Assembly: GCA_025642075.2 (NCBI GenBank)
Contig: JAODUO010000052.1
Coordinates: forward strand, 932,501-996,500
Source: Ridgeia piscesae
Taxonomy: Eukaryota > Annelida > Polychaeta > Sabellida > Siboglinidae
Direction of reading: 5' to 3'
Length of the DNA stretch: 64,000 nucleotides
Positions within the stretch are counted from its first letter, which is position 1, and each line of letters opens with the position of its first letter. The position numbers and the translations under genes are program-made. Of this stretch, positions 1 to 42,092 are shown one piece after another. The notes beneath the pieces are model-generated. The model did not search any database, was not told the origin of the DNA, and saw only the letters and a list, made by a program, of their open reading frames with translations.

Positions 1-206
1 TTCTGAAAATTAATAGCTTTTTATATAAAAAGAACATTCTGGTAGAGTCACTGCAAGACTGTCATGACTAGTACTGTTATTCTGTTTTATTCTGTTTTAA
101 GAAACTATCAATTATTTGTATTTCTGTAAATTAGTAGTTTTTTTTATAAAAAGAACATTCTGCTACAGTCGCTGCTAGACTGCCATGACTAGTACTGTTA
201 TTCTGG
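1..206. repeat. Two-copy direct repeat, period about 121 bp
   Basis: Bases 1-84 and 122-206 are clearly related copies. Both carry aaaaagaacattctg and end in catgactagtactgttattctg-like sequence, with about a dozen differences. The rest of 207-734 is AT-rich single-copy sequence in which I see no gene. Confidence 0.75.
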
Positions 207-734
207 GTAGATGCCAATTACTGAATCCTATTGCGTTAGCTTGATAAATTATCAGCATACGATTGTGTGACAGTTTGTAGTTGCAAATAAAAGCAAGCAT
301 AATATGTAGAAATCATTGTTTAGTTTCTAAGGCGTCACAATGGAAATGGCATTGCAATCTTAGTCAGTGCAGCAGGAATGATTCTACACCCCATATATTG
401 ACTGATACGATGTCTGAGGCAGTATTTTGTGACGTGTTTCCTTGTAGTGTTTCTACGGAGTGACATGGCAGAGATTTATGTAGATTATGTACAGTGCTGG
501 TCTGTGCCATGGGTCACAGATAAGTGTCGTGAGGTTTAGGTAAAGAATATTGTCATGTGCAGTGTAATGATTGGTCATGGACATTCAGTCATCTAATTCT
601 AACATGAAACTTATTAAAACACATGTAGCACATCTTTTAGTTTTACAGACCAGCCAACTCATGTCTTATTTTGTATTGATGCGCCACAAAACATAGTTCC
701 TACAGATAACCATGGAGTATTACAACATGCAGTA

Positions 735-1652
735 GGTATTGAGTGTTGTCATGTGTTGTAGGTGATGAGTGGTGTCATGTGATATAGGTGATGAGTGATG
801 AGTGTTGTCATGTGTTGCAGGTGATGAGTGTTGTCCTGTGTTGTAGGTGATGAGTGTTGTCATGTACTGTAGGTGATGAGTGTTGTCATGTGTTGTAGGT
901 GATGAGTGTTGTCATGTGTTGCAGGTGATGAGCATTGTCATGTGCTGTAGGTGATGAGTGTTGTCATGTGCTGTAGGTGATGAGTGTTGTCATGTGTTGT
1001 AGGTGATGAGTGTTGTCATGTGTTGTAGGTGATGAGTGTTGTCATGTGCTGTAGGTGATGAGTGTTGTCATGTGTTGTAGGTGATGAGTGTTGTCATATG
1101 TTGTAGGTGATGAGTGTTGTCATGTGCTGTAGGTGATGAGTGTTGTCATGTGCTGTAGGTGATGAGTGTTGTCATGTGTTGCAGGTGATGAGTGTTGTCA
1201 TGTGTTGCAGGTGATGAGTGTTGTCATGTGCTGTAGGTGATGAGTGTTGTCATGTGCTGTAGGTGATGAGTGTTGTCCTGTGTTGTAGGTGATGAGTGTT
1301 GTCATGTGTTGCAGGTGATGAGTGTTGTCATGTGTTGCAGGTGATGAGTGTTGTCATGTGCTGTAGGTGATGAGTGTTGTCATGTGTTGTAGGTGATGAG
1401 TGTTGTCATGTGCTGTAGGTGATGAGTGTTGTCATGTGTTGTAGGTGATGAGTGTTGTCATGTGCTGTAGGTGATGAGTGTTGTCATGTGCTGTAGGTGA
1501 TGAGCATTGTCATGTGCTGTAGGTGATGAGTGTTGTCATGTGCTGTAGGTGATGAGCATTGTCATGTGCTGTAGGTGATGAGTGTTGTCATGTGCTGTAG
1601 GTGATGAGTGTTGTCATGTGCTGTAGGTGATGAGCATTGTCATGTGCTGTAG
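735..1652 (+). repeat. 26-bp minisatellite ending at the first SLC4A11 exon
   Basis: About 35 tandem copies of a 26-bp unit containing gtgatgagtgttgtcatg and ending in ttgtag, ctgtag or ttgcag. The last copy runs into the coding exon at 1653: the exon's first bases, gtgatgagtg, are also the first bases of every repeat unit. Each unit therefore looks like an acceptor (TGTAG or TGCAG) followed by the exon edge. Early units (735-800) are more diverged than later ones. Confidence 0.9.
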
Positions 1653-31584
<29,932 letters not shown>

Positions 31585-33040
31585 GTCTGTGACAAACATT
31601 GACACTACACTGTGATCATCAAGAAATCACTAAAAGAAGCATCACTTAGGATGTGTGCTACAAATTGTCCTGTGGCTGGCCATTTCTGCGGACATTACAG
31701 GATGTTGCAGTAAACGTGATGGACATGTGGCCAAGCACAGGAACATTAGCTGACGTGTTTCGTGGACTTGCTGTGGTCTATGGTTTCACAAGTTTAATTA
31801 ATTGGTCACTGACATGGTGGCTAAACATGACTCCACCTCTTTGTACATTTTGTGGTGTATAACGTAAAATACTGGTAGATAATGTTTAGCAGTGATGATG
31901 CTTGTGAAGACAAGTTCACAATGCTAGTGTTACAACCTAGAAGTGGCAAAGGATGGAATAATGTATGCAAGACTGGGATACACCTGCAAGTAGTGGTGGT
32001 GCAGTTTCATGTCTTTGTTGAGTCATCACTTCTACTTCCCCTGCACTAGTTGTCGTCTTAATTCAGGACACTTAATGTAGATGCCATTTTTGGGGTTACA
32101 AAATCCATGATAAACCCCCAAAATATTCCGACTCTCTGAGATTTTCTTCTTTTCCAGGAGGGGAAAAGTTCCACAACAAATCAGCAAGACTACTGGAAAA
32201 TGTGCAAGTGGTTGAGAAATATAATCATGAATTTTTTTTCACCTTTCCCCTTATACTGAAATAATAATTATTGATCTGAATCATAGCGGAAAGCTGTATT
32301 TAACCAATAATGAAAAACAACCCTATATATATATATATATCCATATTATATGTACATAGTTTTTGTGTTGGTTGTTATTGGCGTTAATTGACATTATACT
32401 TTAAATATTACAAAAATCGTCATTCTGTATGTGTGGGAAGATGACGGGAATTAACTGCCCAGATGGTCTGTAAGTCAGCATAGCTGCTTCTTTTGTCCAT
32501 CTAGCCTAAATACCTTAATTGCAAGGTGGCTGTATTGCTGGGGTGAATGTATAAAGGGATGTTTGATGTAAATATATGAAATATTGTTTACATCAACTGT
32601 AGTTTTCTCTAGTATAAAAAGTTAACACAAAAAGTTATTGATGACTATTTTGCTTTTTTCAATGTCACAAATGTTTTCCTGTGTACATAATACTACATAT
32701 AGCAGCATCAGTCAGTGTATCAGACGTCTTGTTGAACCAATGCATTTATATCAGGCTTATGGCACATTCTTCTACCAGATATTGGCCCTATTCAAGAGGC
32801 TGAACATTACTGTCACGGGGTATAGTGCAAAAAGAAGAAACAAAACAAGACAAATTTGGATGAGAATGTGTGAACAATGAGTCAACTGTGCCCACTGCTA
32901 CAGCGTTTGCTGGGAGACCCGTTTCATTCCTTGTTGGGTCATTATTTGGTTACGAATGTCTTATATTTTAAGTCAACCATAAACTATCAATTTCAACAAA
33001 AAAGATTGTCCATAATTTTTATCATTATCAAAAGAACAAC
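31585..33040 (+). other. Probable 3'UTR of SLC4A11 and flank
   Basis: No further exon is found after the TGA at 31582-31584. The sequence is AT-rich with a short AT tract at 32326-32340. I see no AATAAA on the + strand close to the stop; one at 33883-33888 would imply a long 3'UTR, which is uncertain. Confidence 0.4.
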
Positions 33041-33119
33041 ATTTATTGAGTGAATGCTCTCAAAACAGCCAACAATTATATAATTTCATAGGTAGATATT
33101 GCGTGTACATAAAAAATAT

Positions 33120-33346
33120 TATCTAGAGATCAAACTTCACATCGTACATCTTTACTATGCACTTGACCACTGTCGTATCGATCAACATGAAACTCACTCG
33201 TTTTGCGCGTATTTGTGCGTCAAAGGGAACTCCGTCAAGTGGCGCCACTTTAGGGTTATATCTTAGCGCCAAATAGCTAGCCTCGGTTACCCAGGCTCCG
33301 TGAGGTGGCAGCACTTTTAAGCCCTTCAACTCTGCCTGGGGAAAGA
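33120..33346 (-). CDS. Possible orphan terminal exon, unknown product
   Basis: Read on the minus strand, a good acceptor (tctttccccag, + 33347-33357) is followed by an open frame of about 75 codons (GLKVLPPHGAWVTEASYLAL near its start, ending MYDVKFDL and a stop at 33120). An AATAAA lies about 75 bp downstream (33047-33042). I recognise no family and find no partner exon upstream. It could be the last exon of an unrecognised gene, an alternative 3' end, or chance. Confidence 0.25.
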
Positions 33347-33357
33347 AAGGTTCTGCA

Positions 33358-34040
33358 TTTGTTAGGTCTTACCCCAGATTAGGGTCGAGATGCTGACTGG
33401 CTCTCAGGCCAACTATGAAGTAAAAATAATTATATACCTCCATTCAAAATTAAACTTATATTAATAAAAAATATATATAAATTTGCAGTTGTTCATAAAG
33501 ATTAACCAGTGTCCGTGAGGTGGCAGCATTGTATAGATCACGCGGATAAACAAACAAAAGCCGACTAAGTAATCAGACTTCTTCTCGGCGTAGTTCCGCA
33601 GCCGACTGACAGTTGGTTAAGCGAGACTGCCAAATAGCGAGCTAACCCTAGTGGTGCCACCTACTGGGTGCTGTAGTGTAAAGTTTGTTGCTCGAAACTA
33701 GTCAATTGATGATGCAGTTGGTTAGATCACGGACTTACAAGTCCGTGATTATATAGCACACGCACGCGTTAACTATCCACAGCGAGACACTACTGCTCCT
33801 AACAATCGGGAATGAGCAATATTGCATGTGAACAGCCCTCGCATGAGCTCTAAACCAACGACTGCTCATAAAAACCTCTATCAATAAAATTCTGTTGGCA
33901 ATTACACCAAGAATTTTTTTTGATAGACTGGAAACAATTCTTCATCCATGGAGCAAACTGTGGCATTATTGGGGCGTTTTTTTAACATCTTAAAAGTAGT
34001 GGTTAAAACAAGAAAGACCAAAAGAAGCACTTAATCAGAT
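33358..34040. other. Spacer with tRNA-like hairpin
   Basis: Intergenic. At 33730-33753 is a perfect inverted repeat (atcacggactt, 2-nt spacer, aagtccgtgat). It is preceded by an A-box-like tgatgcagttggttag (from 33710), so this resembles the D-arm and anticodon arm of a tRNA or SINE head. No B box follows. The words tccgtgaggtggcagca occur twice nearby (33297 and 33511). Confidence 0.4.
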
Positions 34041-34046
34041 TTTATT
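34041..34046 (-). terminator. Polyadenylation signal of SERBP1-type gene
   Basis: AATAAA on the minus strand, about 500 bp downstream of the stop at 34546. It is the best-placed signal for the SERBP1-type transcript. Confidence 0.55.
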
Positions 34047-34545
34047 GTAAAGGAAAACATCACCATCGATGCATTGAGGATAATGTGCACTTGAGCTATG
34101 CAAGACGTACAGCTGATACATAACCAATAGACCAAAACAAAAAAAACTGGCTCACATTTTAGTAAAAAAATCATGTCTACCTGGTTTGTGGCACGAGCAG
34201 CCCCAATGGCGAGACAGCACCACCAGTTTGAATAATTGACCAGTAGGTACTATGCATTATTGTATACACCTGTATATAACTATCCCACAAATGTCCACAT
34301 ATACAGCATTCTAAAGGACCTGTACAAGTTTTAGTATCTTAACATCTGAATGTTCCGCCAATAAGCACTCGGTGGTGGTCCTCGTGACACCAAGTCTTCA
34401 TTTCTGCCATTCTGTGATGGCCCGAGTAGAGAGAGACCCAAGTAGAGGGTGCGCCTACAAACACAGCAAGTCAGTGCAAGAGTTCACGTGCGAGTCCTAA
34501 TGAACCAGCGACTCTGTCTCCGGCAGCACAAAGTAGCTGTCTTCT

Positions 34546-37500
34546 CTACGACGTCACGGCCTTCCCAAGGCTCGGGAAGTCCTGCTCGTCCTCCACGTTG
34601 GGGACTTCTTCGCTCTTGCGAGGCGGACGTGAGTCACGCCCACCGCGCCCACGACCTCCCTCTCGCCCTCTGAATCCACCACCTCGTGGCCCTCCGAACC
34701 CACCTCCTTCACCACCACGGCTCCCAAAGCCACCGCCCTCTCCACCACGGCCACCTCGACTGCCAAAGCCACCGCCCCCACGGGGAGCGCCAAAGCCTCC
34801 GCCGCCACCACCACCACCAGCATCAGGACTTCCGAATCCACCCTCATGGTCACGATCACCCCGACTACCAAATCCACCCTCACGATCACCCCGACTTCCG
34901 AATCCACCTTCACGATCTCCACGACTACCAAATCCACCCTCACGATCACCACGACTACCAAATCCACCCTCACGATCACCACGTCCCCCAAAGCCACCTT
35001 CACGTCCGCGTCCCCCGAAGCCGCCGCCACCACCACGACCTCCCCGGCCTCCAAATCCACCCCTTCCACGACCTCCTACGCCAGTACCACCCCTGCGTCC
35101 ACGGCCTCGTCTTGGGTTATCACTGAAGGTAATCTCAATGTCAAGGATGTTCTTTGGTCTGCCATGACGTTCCTCATATTCCTGGAGAAAACAAGAAGAG
35201 TTTAGAAAGCTGAACTAATTTGAAGGATTAGTTAAGTCTCAAATTCTGGCATATGATGACAAAGGCCAGTTGCCACAGCACTGAGAAAGATTACCATTGG
35301 TCACCAAACCTTTCACACCCCAATCTATATCCAGGCTAAAAAAAGTTCCACATATTTTCTACACAGAAACATCCATTCTCTTGGCACACAAAATTTGTCT
35401 ATTTGCACAAATAAAGTAATAATCCAATTTACACACAATTTCTTGGCCTTATAGATTTTCTTCTAGTAAAAAAACTACAGAAATAATGGAAATCATAATT
35501 AAGTTACAATGAAGTGAGATTTTCTTAATGCGTTAGTCGGAGTTAATCTGACTTATGACTAGAGAAGTGAACCCACCTCCTCATCATACTCCTCCTCATC
35601 CTCCTCCTCCTGTGGTGTCTTCTTCAGCACGTACGTCTTCTTCCACTGGTCACCATCAACACCTTCACCAGCACGTCGTATCTTGAACGCAGCCTGCACT
35701 CGGTTCTTACGCTCCATCTCTCGGTACTCATCCAATGTCATCTCAGCCGGCTCCTTCAAACTCTGGTTCCACGGGTCCTTCATCATCACCGTCAGCAGGG
35801 GGTGCCTGTGACTCACTACTACAACAAATATGTCATCATTATCACTGGCGGACCGTATATGTTAGATGAATGCAAGTCAACTTCGTTACAAATAAATGTG
35901 TGGAAACCTATTTTTTGGTGTTTTTGCTCATCTGCCCATGGGGGTCAGATGGTTTTGGCTCATCTCTGCCCATAGATTTAAGGACCTGACTTACCACACA
36001 AACTACCTAATTATCCTACCTGAGGATGAGTATGTTTTGACAGTTACAAACACTAGATAACCACAAAGAAATCCAAGCTGGTTGAGAATCACAGGACGTA
36101 CAACAAAGAAACCATAAAAGCAATGCCACAAACAAGATGGTGGCACACTAATAACAAATGGAAAAAACCACGGAAGGGGAACTTGAGTATGATCAGATTC
36201 CGGTAAATGTTGTCATCAAGATTAACTAAGGCTTAACTAGTGATCATCACATCAAACTCAAGCTGTCTCCCAACCGAACACAAAACACCAAAAAATAACC
36301 AGGAAATCTGACAACCAGATATATGCAAATGACGAGTTACTTCGTGATTTGTGTCACCACTAAACTGGCTACTCACTTGGGTTCCCTGTTCTCTGTTTCC
36401 TCAGTTGCCGACCACTCTGGGTTGGATTCTGATACATTGGTGTCGTTCAACTGCTCCCTACAAGAATATGTAACATTGACGTCATTGTAAATGACCATTC
36501 AAAACACAGCAGCAAAACTTTTCCTCTGTGGATACAAATTATTCACGAGTTAGTTATCTGAGTGTGGAATAGAGTTGTGTTCATTATATTTTGTCAATAA
36601 ATCACTATTTTACGAGTCTTAGAGGAAATCCCAACCAAGTCTTGGAAAGGTTGATGTTTCCTTAGTAACGATTACGTGTATAAGGTTGTATGGATCTACC
36701 AATTTGTTGTAAAACACAGTTCATATTTTACTTATATCAGTACACAGACACATAAGTGAAGCCCCAGAGCAAATATAGCAATGCAAATTAGTTTTGTCCT
36801 AGTAAAATATCTATCCAATTCTGATGGTTAGTTTTCAAATTACTGTTTTTTGTAAACACATCAAACATGAGTAAAAACTAAAAAATCAAAATTTACTAAA
36901 TTGCCACTGTCAAATCACAATACTGAATTGATATAAACCAAACATAATACAAATAGGTGCTCCCTTAACAGATATTGGCAAAACAAAGATGTCATCGTCT
37001 GGTAAACTACTCTGTATATCAGCATTAAAGTTGCACATACAAGGTTGTTAGACACCTAGCAACCATATGGTCTCCATAATCGTCATCCATGCTGTAGACG
37101 GCAACAACGTGAAATTATCGGGACAATTAAATCCACCATGTGCTGCATGATGTCAGAGGTCATTTAGATGAACGCAAGTCAACTTCCTTCCAAATAAATG
37201 AAAGTGTGGAAACTACGAGTGTAATGGGTAGTTTTGCATCATCTGCCCCTAGAGTCAATGACCTGACTGCTTAGTATCTTACAGTATGAACTACCTATAT
37301 ACCCTTCCGGAGGATGAGTACTTTTGGTAGTTACAAACACTAGATAACGACAAAACAAATCCAAGGTAGTGTGTCTATATATAGCCCATGCTTGAGAATC
37401 ATAGGACATACAACAACGAAACCATAAAAGCAACGCTACAAACAAGAAGATGGTGGTACACAAAGAGTACTACGTTGTCATCAAATAATACAACAAAAAC

Positions 37501-40500
37501 ACTTAAGCATGGGAACTTGAGTAAGATCAGATTCCGGTAAATGTTGTCATCAAGATTAATCGAGACTTATCTAGTGATCATCACATCAAACTCAAGCCGT
37601 CTCCCAACAACTACCAACTGAACACAAAACAACAAAAATAAACTGGAACTTCAACAACCCGTTAGGATAGGGCGCCACGCTGGCGCCTAATCTGCATTTA
37701 CTTACTGAATGTCATCTTTCGTGCTGCCCCAGTTGTGTGCACCACCACCATCTCGTTTGTTCGTTGCTTTCACATTTCTGAAATGTCAACACAATACTGA
37801 CTAACTGTGCCACCCCACTACTTGGTCCACATAACCCCTGAAGGCACCATGCCACCCCATTACTTACTCTATATCATCCCTCACATTGCCCCAGTTGTGA
37901 GCACCACCACCTTCTCGCTTGTCCACTGCTTTCACACCTCTGAAAGTTTAACAAATGTTCCAGCATCGATGCAGATGTACAAAAACAACAGCTTCAAAGA
38001 AGTGGTGCCATTGGAACATTTATTTAAGGTATGTCCATGCAAAGTATCTGAGAATGACAACGCAAACATATTGATGCCAGACTGTGCCCAGAATCCCAGA
38101 AAACAACAATGATCCACACACGTGAACGAAGTATGAACCTGGCACAAATGCTGATCGAAATGCACAATTCTTACTGAAATTACACTCAAACGAGATTACT
38201 TCAATACACGACTTATTATAAGTAATTCAAACATGGTTAGGGTTGATGGAGCACAATAAGTATACCATGAGTTATGGGCCACAGAGGGTGCTCTTGGAGC
38301 ATGCTAACTCTACAAGATTCTACAAAAGGTAGGTTCATGCAGCAGAATAAGTACACAATGGGCCACAGAGAGTAAGTCCTCAGAGCATGCTAAGTCTACA
38401 AGATGCTACAGAGGGTAGGTCCATGCAGCACAATAAGTACGCCATGGGCCACAGAGAGTAAGTCCTCAGAGCATGCTAAGTCTACAAGATGCAACAAGGG
38501 ATAGGTCTATGAAGCATAAGTACACCATGGGCCACAGATGTAAGTCCTTGGAGCATGCTAAGTCTACAAGATGCTAGAGGGTAGATTCAGGCAGCACAAT
38601 AAGTACACCATGGGCCACAGAAAGTAAGTCCTTGGAGCATGCTAAGTCTACAAGATGCTACAGAGGGTAGGTTCATGCAGCACAATAAGTACACCATGGG
38701 CCACAGAAAGTTAAGTCCTTGGAGGATGCTAAGTCTACAAGATGCAACAAGGGATAGGTCTATGAAGCATAAGTACACCATGGGCCACAGATGTAAGTCC
38801 TTGGAGCATGCTAAGTCTACAAGATGCTACAGAGGGTAGATTCAGGCAGCACAATAAGTACACCATGGGCCACAGAAGTAAGTCCTTGGAGCATGCTAAG
38901 TCTACAAGATGCACAAGGGATAGGTTCTAGAGCATAAGTACACCATGGGCCACAGATGTAAGTCCTTGGAGCATGCTAAGTCTACAAGATGCTACAGAGG
39001 GTAGGTTCATGCAGCACAATAAGTACACCATGGGCCACAGAAAGTTAAGTCCTTGGAGGATGCTAAGTCTACAAGATGCAACAAGGGATAGGTCTATGAA
39101 GCATAAGTACACCATGGGCCACAGATGTAAGTCCTTGGAGCATGCTAAGTCTACAAGATGCTACAGAGGGTAGATTCACAAAGCAGGGTAAGTACGCTGT
39201 AGGCCACAGAAGCTCTTGGAGCATGCCAAGTCTACAAGAGGCTGCAGAATGCAGGTTCTAGGAGCTGACAATGTCACCAAGGAGCAGGCTCACAAGGATT
39301 TGTAACACAGAATGCTAGACACGCATTAGGTATTCTGACAGCTGCTTCAGTCCTTTCATTGCAGCTAAATACAAATCCTACATGTTCTGTCTTCACAAAG
39401 TCAGCCTTTATGCATGATGGTCAGGTCCGACAATGTTTACTTACGTTTTGTCGCTGCCACTGTGTCGTTCAAAGTCTCGCTTCCCAAACCGGTCAAATCC
39501 TCCTTCGGTGCTACCTCCCCGCCCTCGGCCACCACCTCGTCCACCACCTCTTCCTCGTCCGAACCCTCGCCCCCGTTCACCACCTCTGTTGCCACCCATG
39601 TCATTTCGTTCCCTGCAATAAAAGAAACATTACATTTAACCCTCCGATGACTGACAAATAAGACATGCTGCTGAGGTGTAGTTTCATTTTTTCAATGCAT
39701 AGTCTTCTAAACAAATATTATATGCAACAACCAAGACATGGGTAGTCATGCTGGCAACCATTCTTGCATGTTTAGTTGTTATTAGTTTGTGACCAGTGAC
39801 ACCCGACACCTCCCAAGGAATCCTGCAGAGGCGTCTTTTCTAAACAACCGTAAATCCACATCATTTATCCAGTGAAACACTGTATAAAATGCCAATACAA
39901 CCGTAAACATTTATTTATGTTACCACGGGTAAGTTGCTGTGTACTCCTTTTATACTGCATTTTTTAAATGTAGTGTTCTCTTAAATGCCCTCACCTGTCA
40001 CCGCGGTCTTCTCTCCGTCGTGGAGGTCCACTGTCCCGGTTCTCCCTGAAAGGTTCTCTGTTGAATCCATCTCTGTTTTCTCTCGGTTTCCTTAACTTGT
40101 CATCACCCTGGTCTCGCGTTGGCCTATTCCGAGATTTGTCTGGATACAAAAAGCTACACTTTTACATACAGTAAGCTCTGTTGCTCTAACAATCTAACCA
40201 AGTGCCAGTAAAATAACTAAGCTTTGGATTTTAACAATGTACACATACCAAAGCCTACACTTCAACAGGACATCACTTATAAAAGAACTGAAAACAAAAC
40301 ACAAGCAATAATTATAGTTCAATGTATACAAAAAGTATATCACATGTAACTTGAACTGTTTAATTAGCTAGGTGATCACATGGTACTGTGATTGTGACTG
40401 ATGAACAAGAGGCAAGGCTCTTTCCATTCATACCATGTTTACAAGGACAGCTTTTGGATAGATGCGAGCATCAGAATGACTTTTTTGTGACAATGCTTAG

Positions 40501-42092
40501 TTTTATGCAGACCCGTCTACCCGTCATTTGGACGGGTAGAAATATGGGTGGACGTGGACAAAAAAATCTGAAACCATAGATATTCAGTTATGCCTCAAAA
40601 GTGAGTGTAAATGGTGTCACATGTGTTTATAATCCATTTCAGGTCATCAGACACATTTAAAGTTTGTAAACTGGCAAAAATATGGTCCTGCATAAACCCT
40701 GATGTAATATACGTTATTTTGCTTAATTACGCTCAATTATATGCAATCTATTTTATTACAACCCAGGGTAACAAACGTGTGTCAAAGATAACTAATTTAT
40801 ATACTCATTCAACCTAACCCCAAATTTACTCACCTGTCTCAAAGAATCAACTTAAGAATATGTGACACTGACATGTCAACACTGGATCTATAAAAAACTT
40901 CTTATATTAGCTTTTATTCTTTATATGGTAACATTATATCACAGGTACATTAAAAATGTGTTTGCATGTTCACATAAATAGGCATTACACGCATGAAGAG
41001 TAACTAATTTAGCATTCCATTGGGAAGCAGAGAAGGAATTTTCCAATCAGTTCAGAAATACCAGGAACACCCCTTGTAATAAAACGTGTTCATTTTACAA
41101 GTTAGATGTCTACAAACAATGAAATTGCTACAATTCTTATACTATGATAGGATTTCATATAAAATCATAACCATGGTAGAACCTACTTCATGTTTATAGA
41201 TGGTCAGGTGTACCCCACAGATTGTGCACTAGTATTTTAGTATTTATTGAAAGCCTACATTTGTTTCAGGTAAAAACCAATACATACCTGGTAGATACAC
41301 ATAGCCTTTAAAATGTAAAAAATTTGTACATAAAAATAAAATAAGGTTATAAATGATATAAGTATAAAAGTGTAGTATGTAACAGATAGTGTAAATCAAC
41401 TAAATTTAGCATCTACTTTGACATTCATGCTAAACTGTCATATGCACTCCATCAAAACTCTTGACTATGTAACTGTTAGCACCTGAAAATTGAAGGGGTG
41501 TTTGATTGGAGTAAACCAACTAAAGACGATGAATTTCAGACATTAACAAAAGCCATGTGGCAACGCACGTGGGAACCGACCACCAGGGGCATGATTAAAA
41601 GGTCAACAATAAACCTGTTCCGTGTCTGTGTAATGGATTGATAAGGACTCTGTGTACACACATAAACTGAATTTACTACCGTATATATCGAAATGAACTA
41701 GAAATGAAAAGAAATGCATGATATCAGCGAGAACAACAACAAAATAGTCAATAAACAAGACTGACGGACGTCAGCTCTCGATACGAGACCATACATGTTT
41801 CAAGGAGTCGCGCTCAGTTTTTACTGGAAATGCATAACGTACCGTCTTTTTTGATTATATTTGGATCCAGTACATTCTTCTGATCTTGTACGGGGGTCAG
41901 GACTTTCTTGTTCTGTTTTGTCTTTGCCGATTTCGCTGCCTTGTCGTGTTTGCCGTCTTTCTTCGTTGGTTTGTCGTCTTTCTTTTTCAGTTTTGCCTCC
42001 TCTTGTAACCGTAAAATTTCAAGAGGATCCTCATCCTCGTTCAAAAACAGTTCATATTTGTTCGTCACCGCTATACCGTATTGGCTCTCCAT
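34546..42092 (-). CDS. SERBP1: SERBP1/HABP4-type hyaluronan/mRNA-binding protein, 8 exons
   Basis: Minus-strand exons, 5' to 3': 42092-41843 (ATG), 40139-39995, 39612-39445, 37939-37868, 37777-37706, 36457-36377, 35805-35577, 35181-34546 (TAG at 34548-34546). Phases agree; the product is about 550 aa with both 72-nt exons or 526 aa with one. The N-terminus (TNKYELFLNEDEDPLEIL, then a Lys-rich stretch) matches the family start. Middle exons are Arg- and RGG-rich, with GKRDFERHSGSDK and AHNWGNVRDD. The conserved core follows (MTLDEYREMERKNRVQ, WKKTYVLKK, acidic tail), then ILDIEITFSDNPRRGRG, a long RG/GGF domain and the terminal VEDEQDFPSLG. Family members bind mRNA and ribosomes (including dormant ribosomes) and shuttle between nucleus and cytoplasm. 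I cannot separate SERBP1 from HABP4 orthology; an invertebrate has one ancestor of both. It shares a promoter region with the ZNF367-type gene. Confidence 0.93.
34795..34990 (-). repeat. Coding decapeptide repeat in SERBP1 RGG domain
   Basis: Within the last exon, GDREGGFGSR-type 10-residue (30-nt) units occur about five times in a row, flanked by looser GGFG/RGG motifs and a poly-Gly run. It is an in-frame minisatellite, so the length may be polymorphic without loss of frame. Confidence 0.85.
35860..36335 (-). repeat. Intronic segmental duplication, copy 1 (copy 2 at 37160-37635)
   Basis: About 450 bp between SERBP1 exons 7 and 6 is repeated between exons 6 and 5. Shared landmarks include gcaagtcaacttc, gttacaaacactagataac and tgatcatcacatcaaactca, in the same order and orientation. 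The two copies differ by many substitutions and some indels. Each copy ends shortly before a coding exon in + coordinates. Confidence 0.8.
37706..37939 (-). other. SERBP1: Tandem-duplicated symmetric 72-nt exons of SERBP1
   Basis: Exon 4 (37939-37868) encodes GVKAVDKREGGGAHNWGNV plus RDDI. Exon 5 (37777-37706) encodes NVKATNKRDGGGAHNWGST plus KDDI. Both are 72 nt, start and end in phase 2, and have good acceptors (tttcag) and GTAAGT donors, with only a 90-nt intron between them. They can be spliced in tandem or one at a time without changing the frame. Vertebrate proteins have one copy of this AHNWG segment. Confidence 0.88.
38240..39260. repeat. Approximately 85-bp minisatellite in SERBP1 intron 3
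   Basis: About 11 units contain gtacaccatgggccacag and catgctaagtctacaagatg. Units at 38590-38925 and 38925-39180 are almost identical at an offset of 334 bp, a higher-order duplication of four units. The splice sites of exons 3 and 4 are not part of the unit. Confidence 0.9.
40140..41842 (-). other. SERBP1 intron 1
   Basis: About 1.7 kb of AT-rich unique intron between exon 2 and exon 1. No tandem arrays, no recognisable element and no internal exon. Confidence 0.7.

Noticed and set aside
32638..32880. 80-codon plus-strand frame after SLC4A11
   Set aside because: Lies in the probable 3'UTR or flank, with no family similarity or splice support.
33640..33680. CTCF-like motif (gtgccacctactgggtg)
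   Set aside because: Partial match only, and CTCF motif use in this organism is not established.
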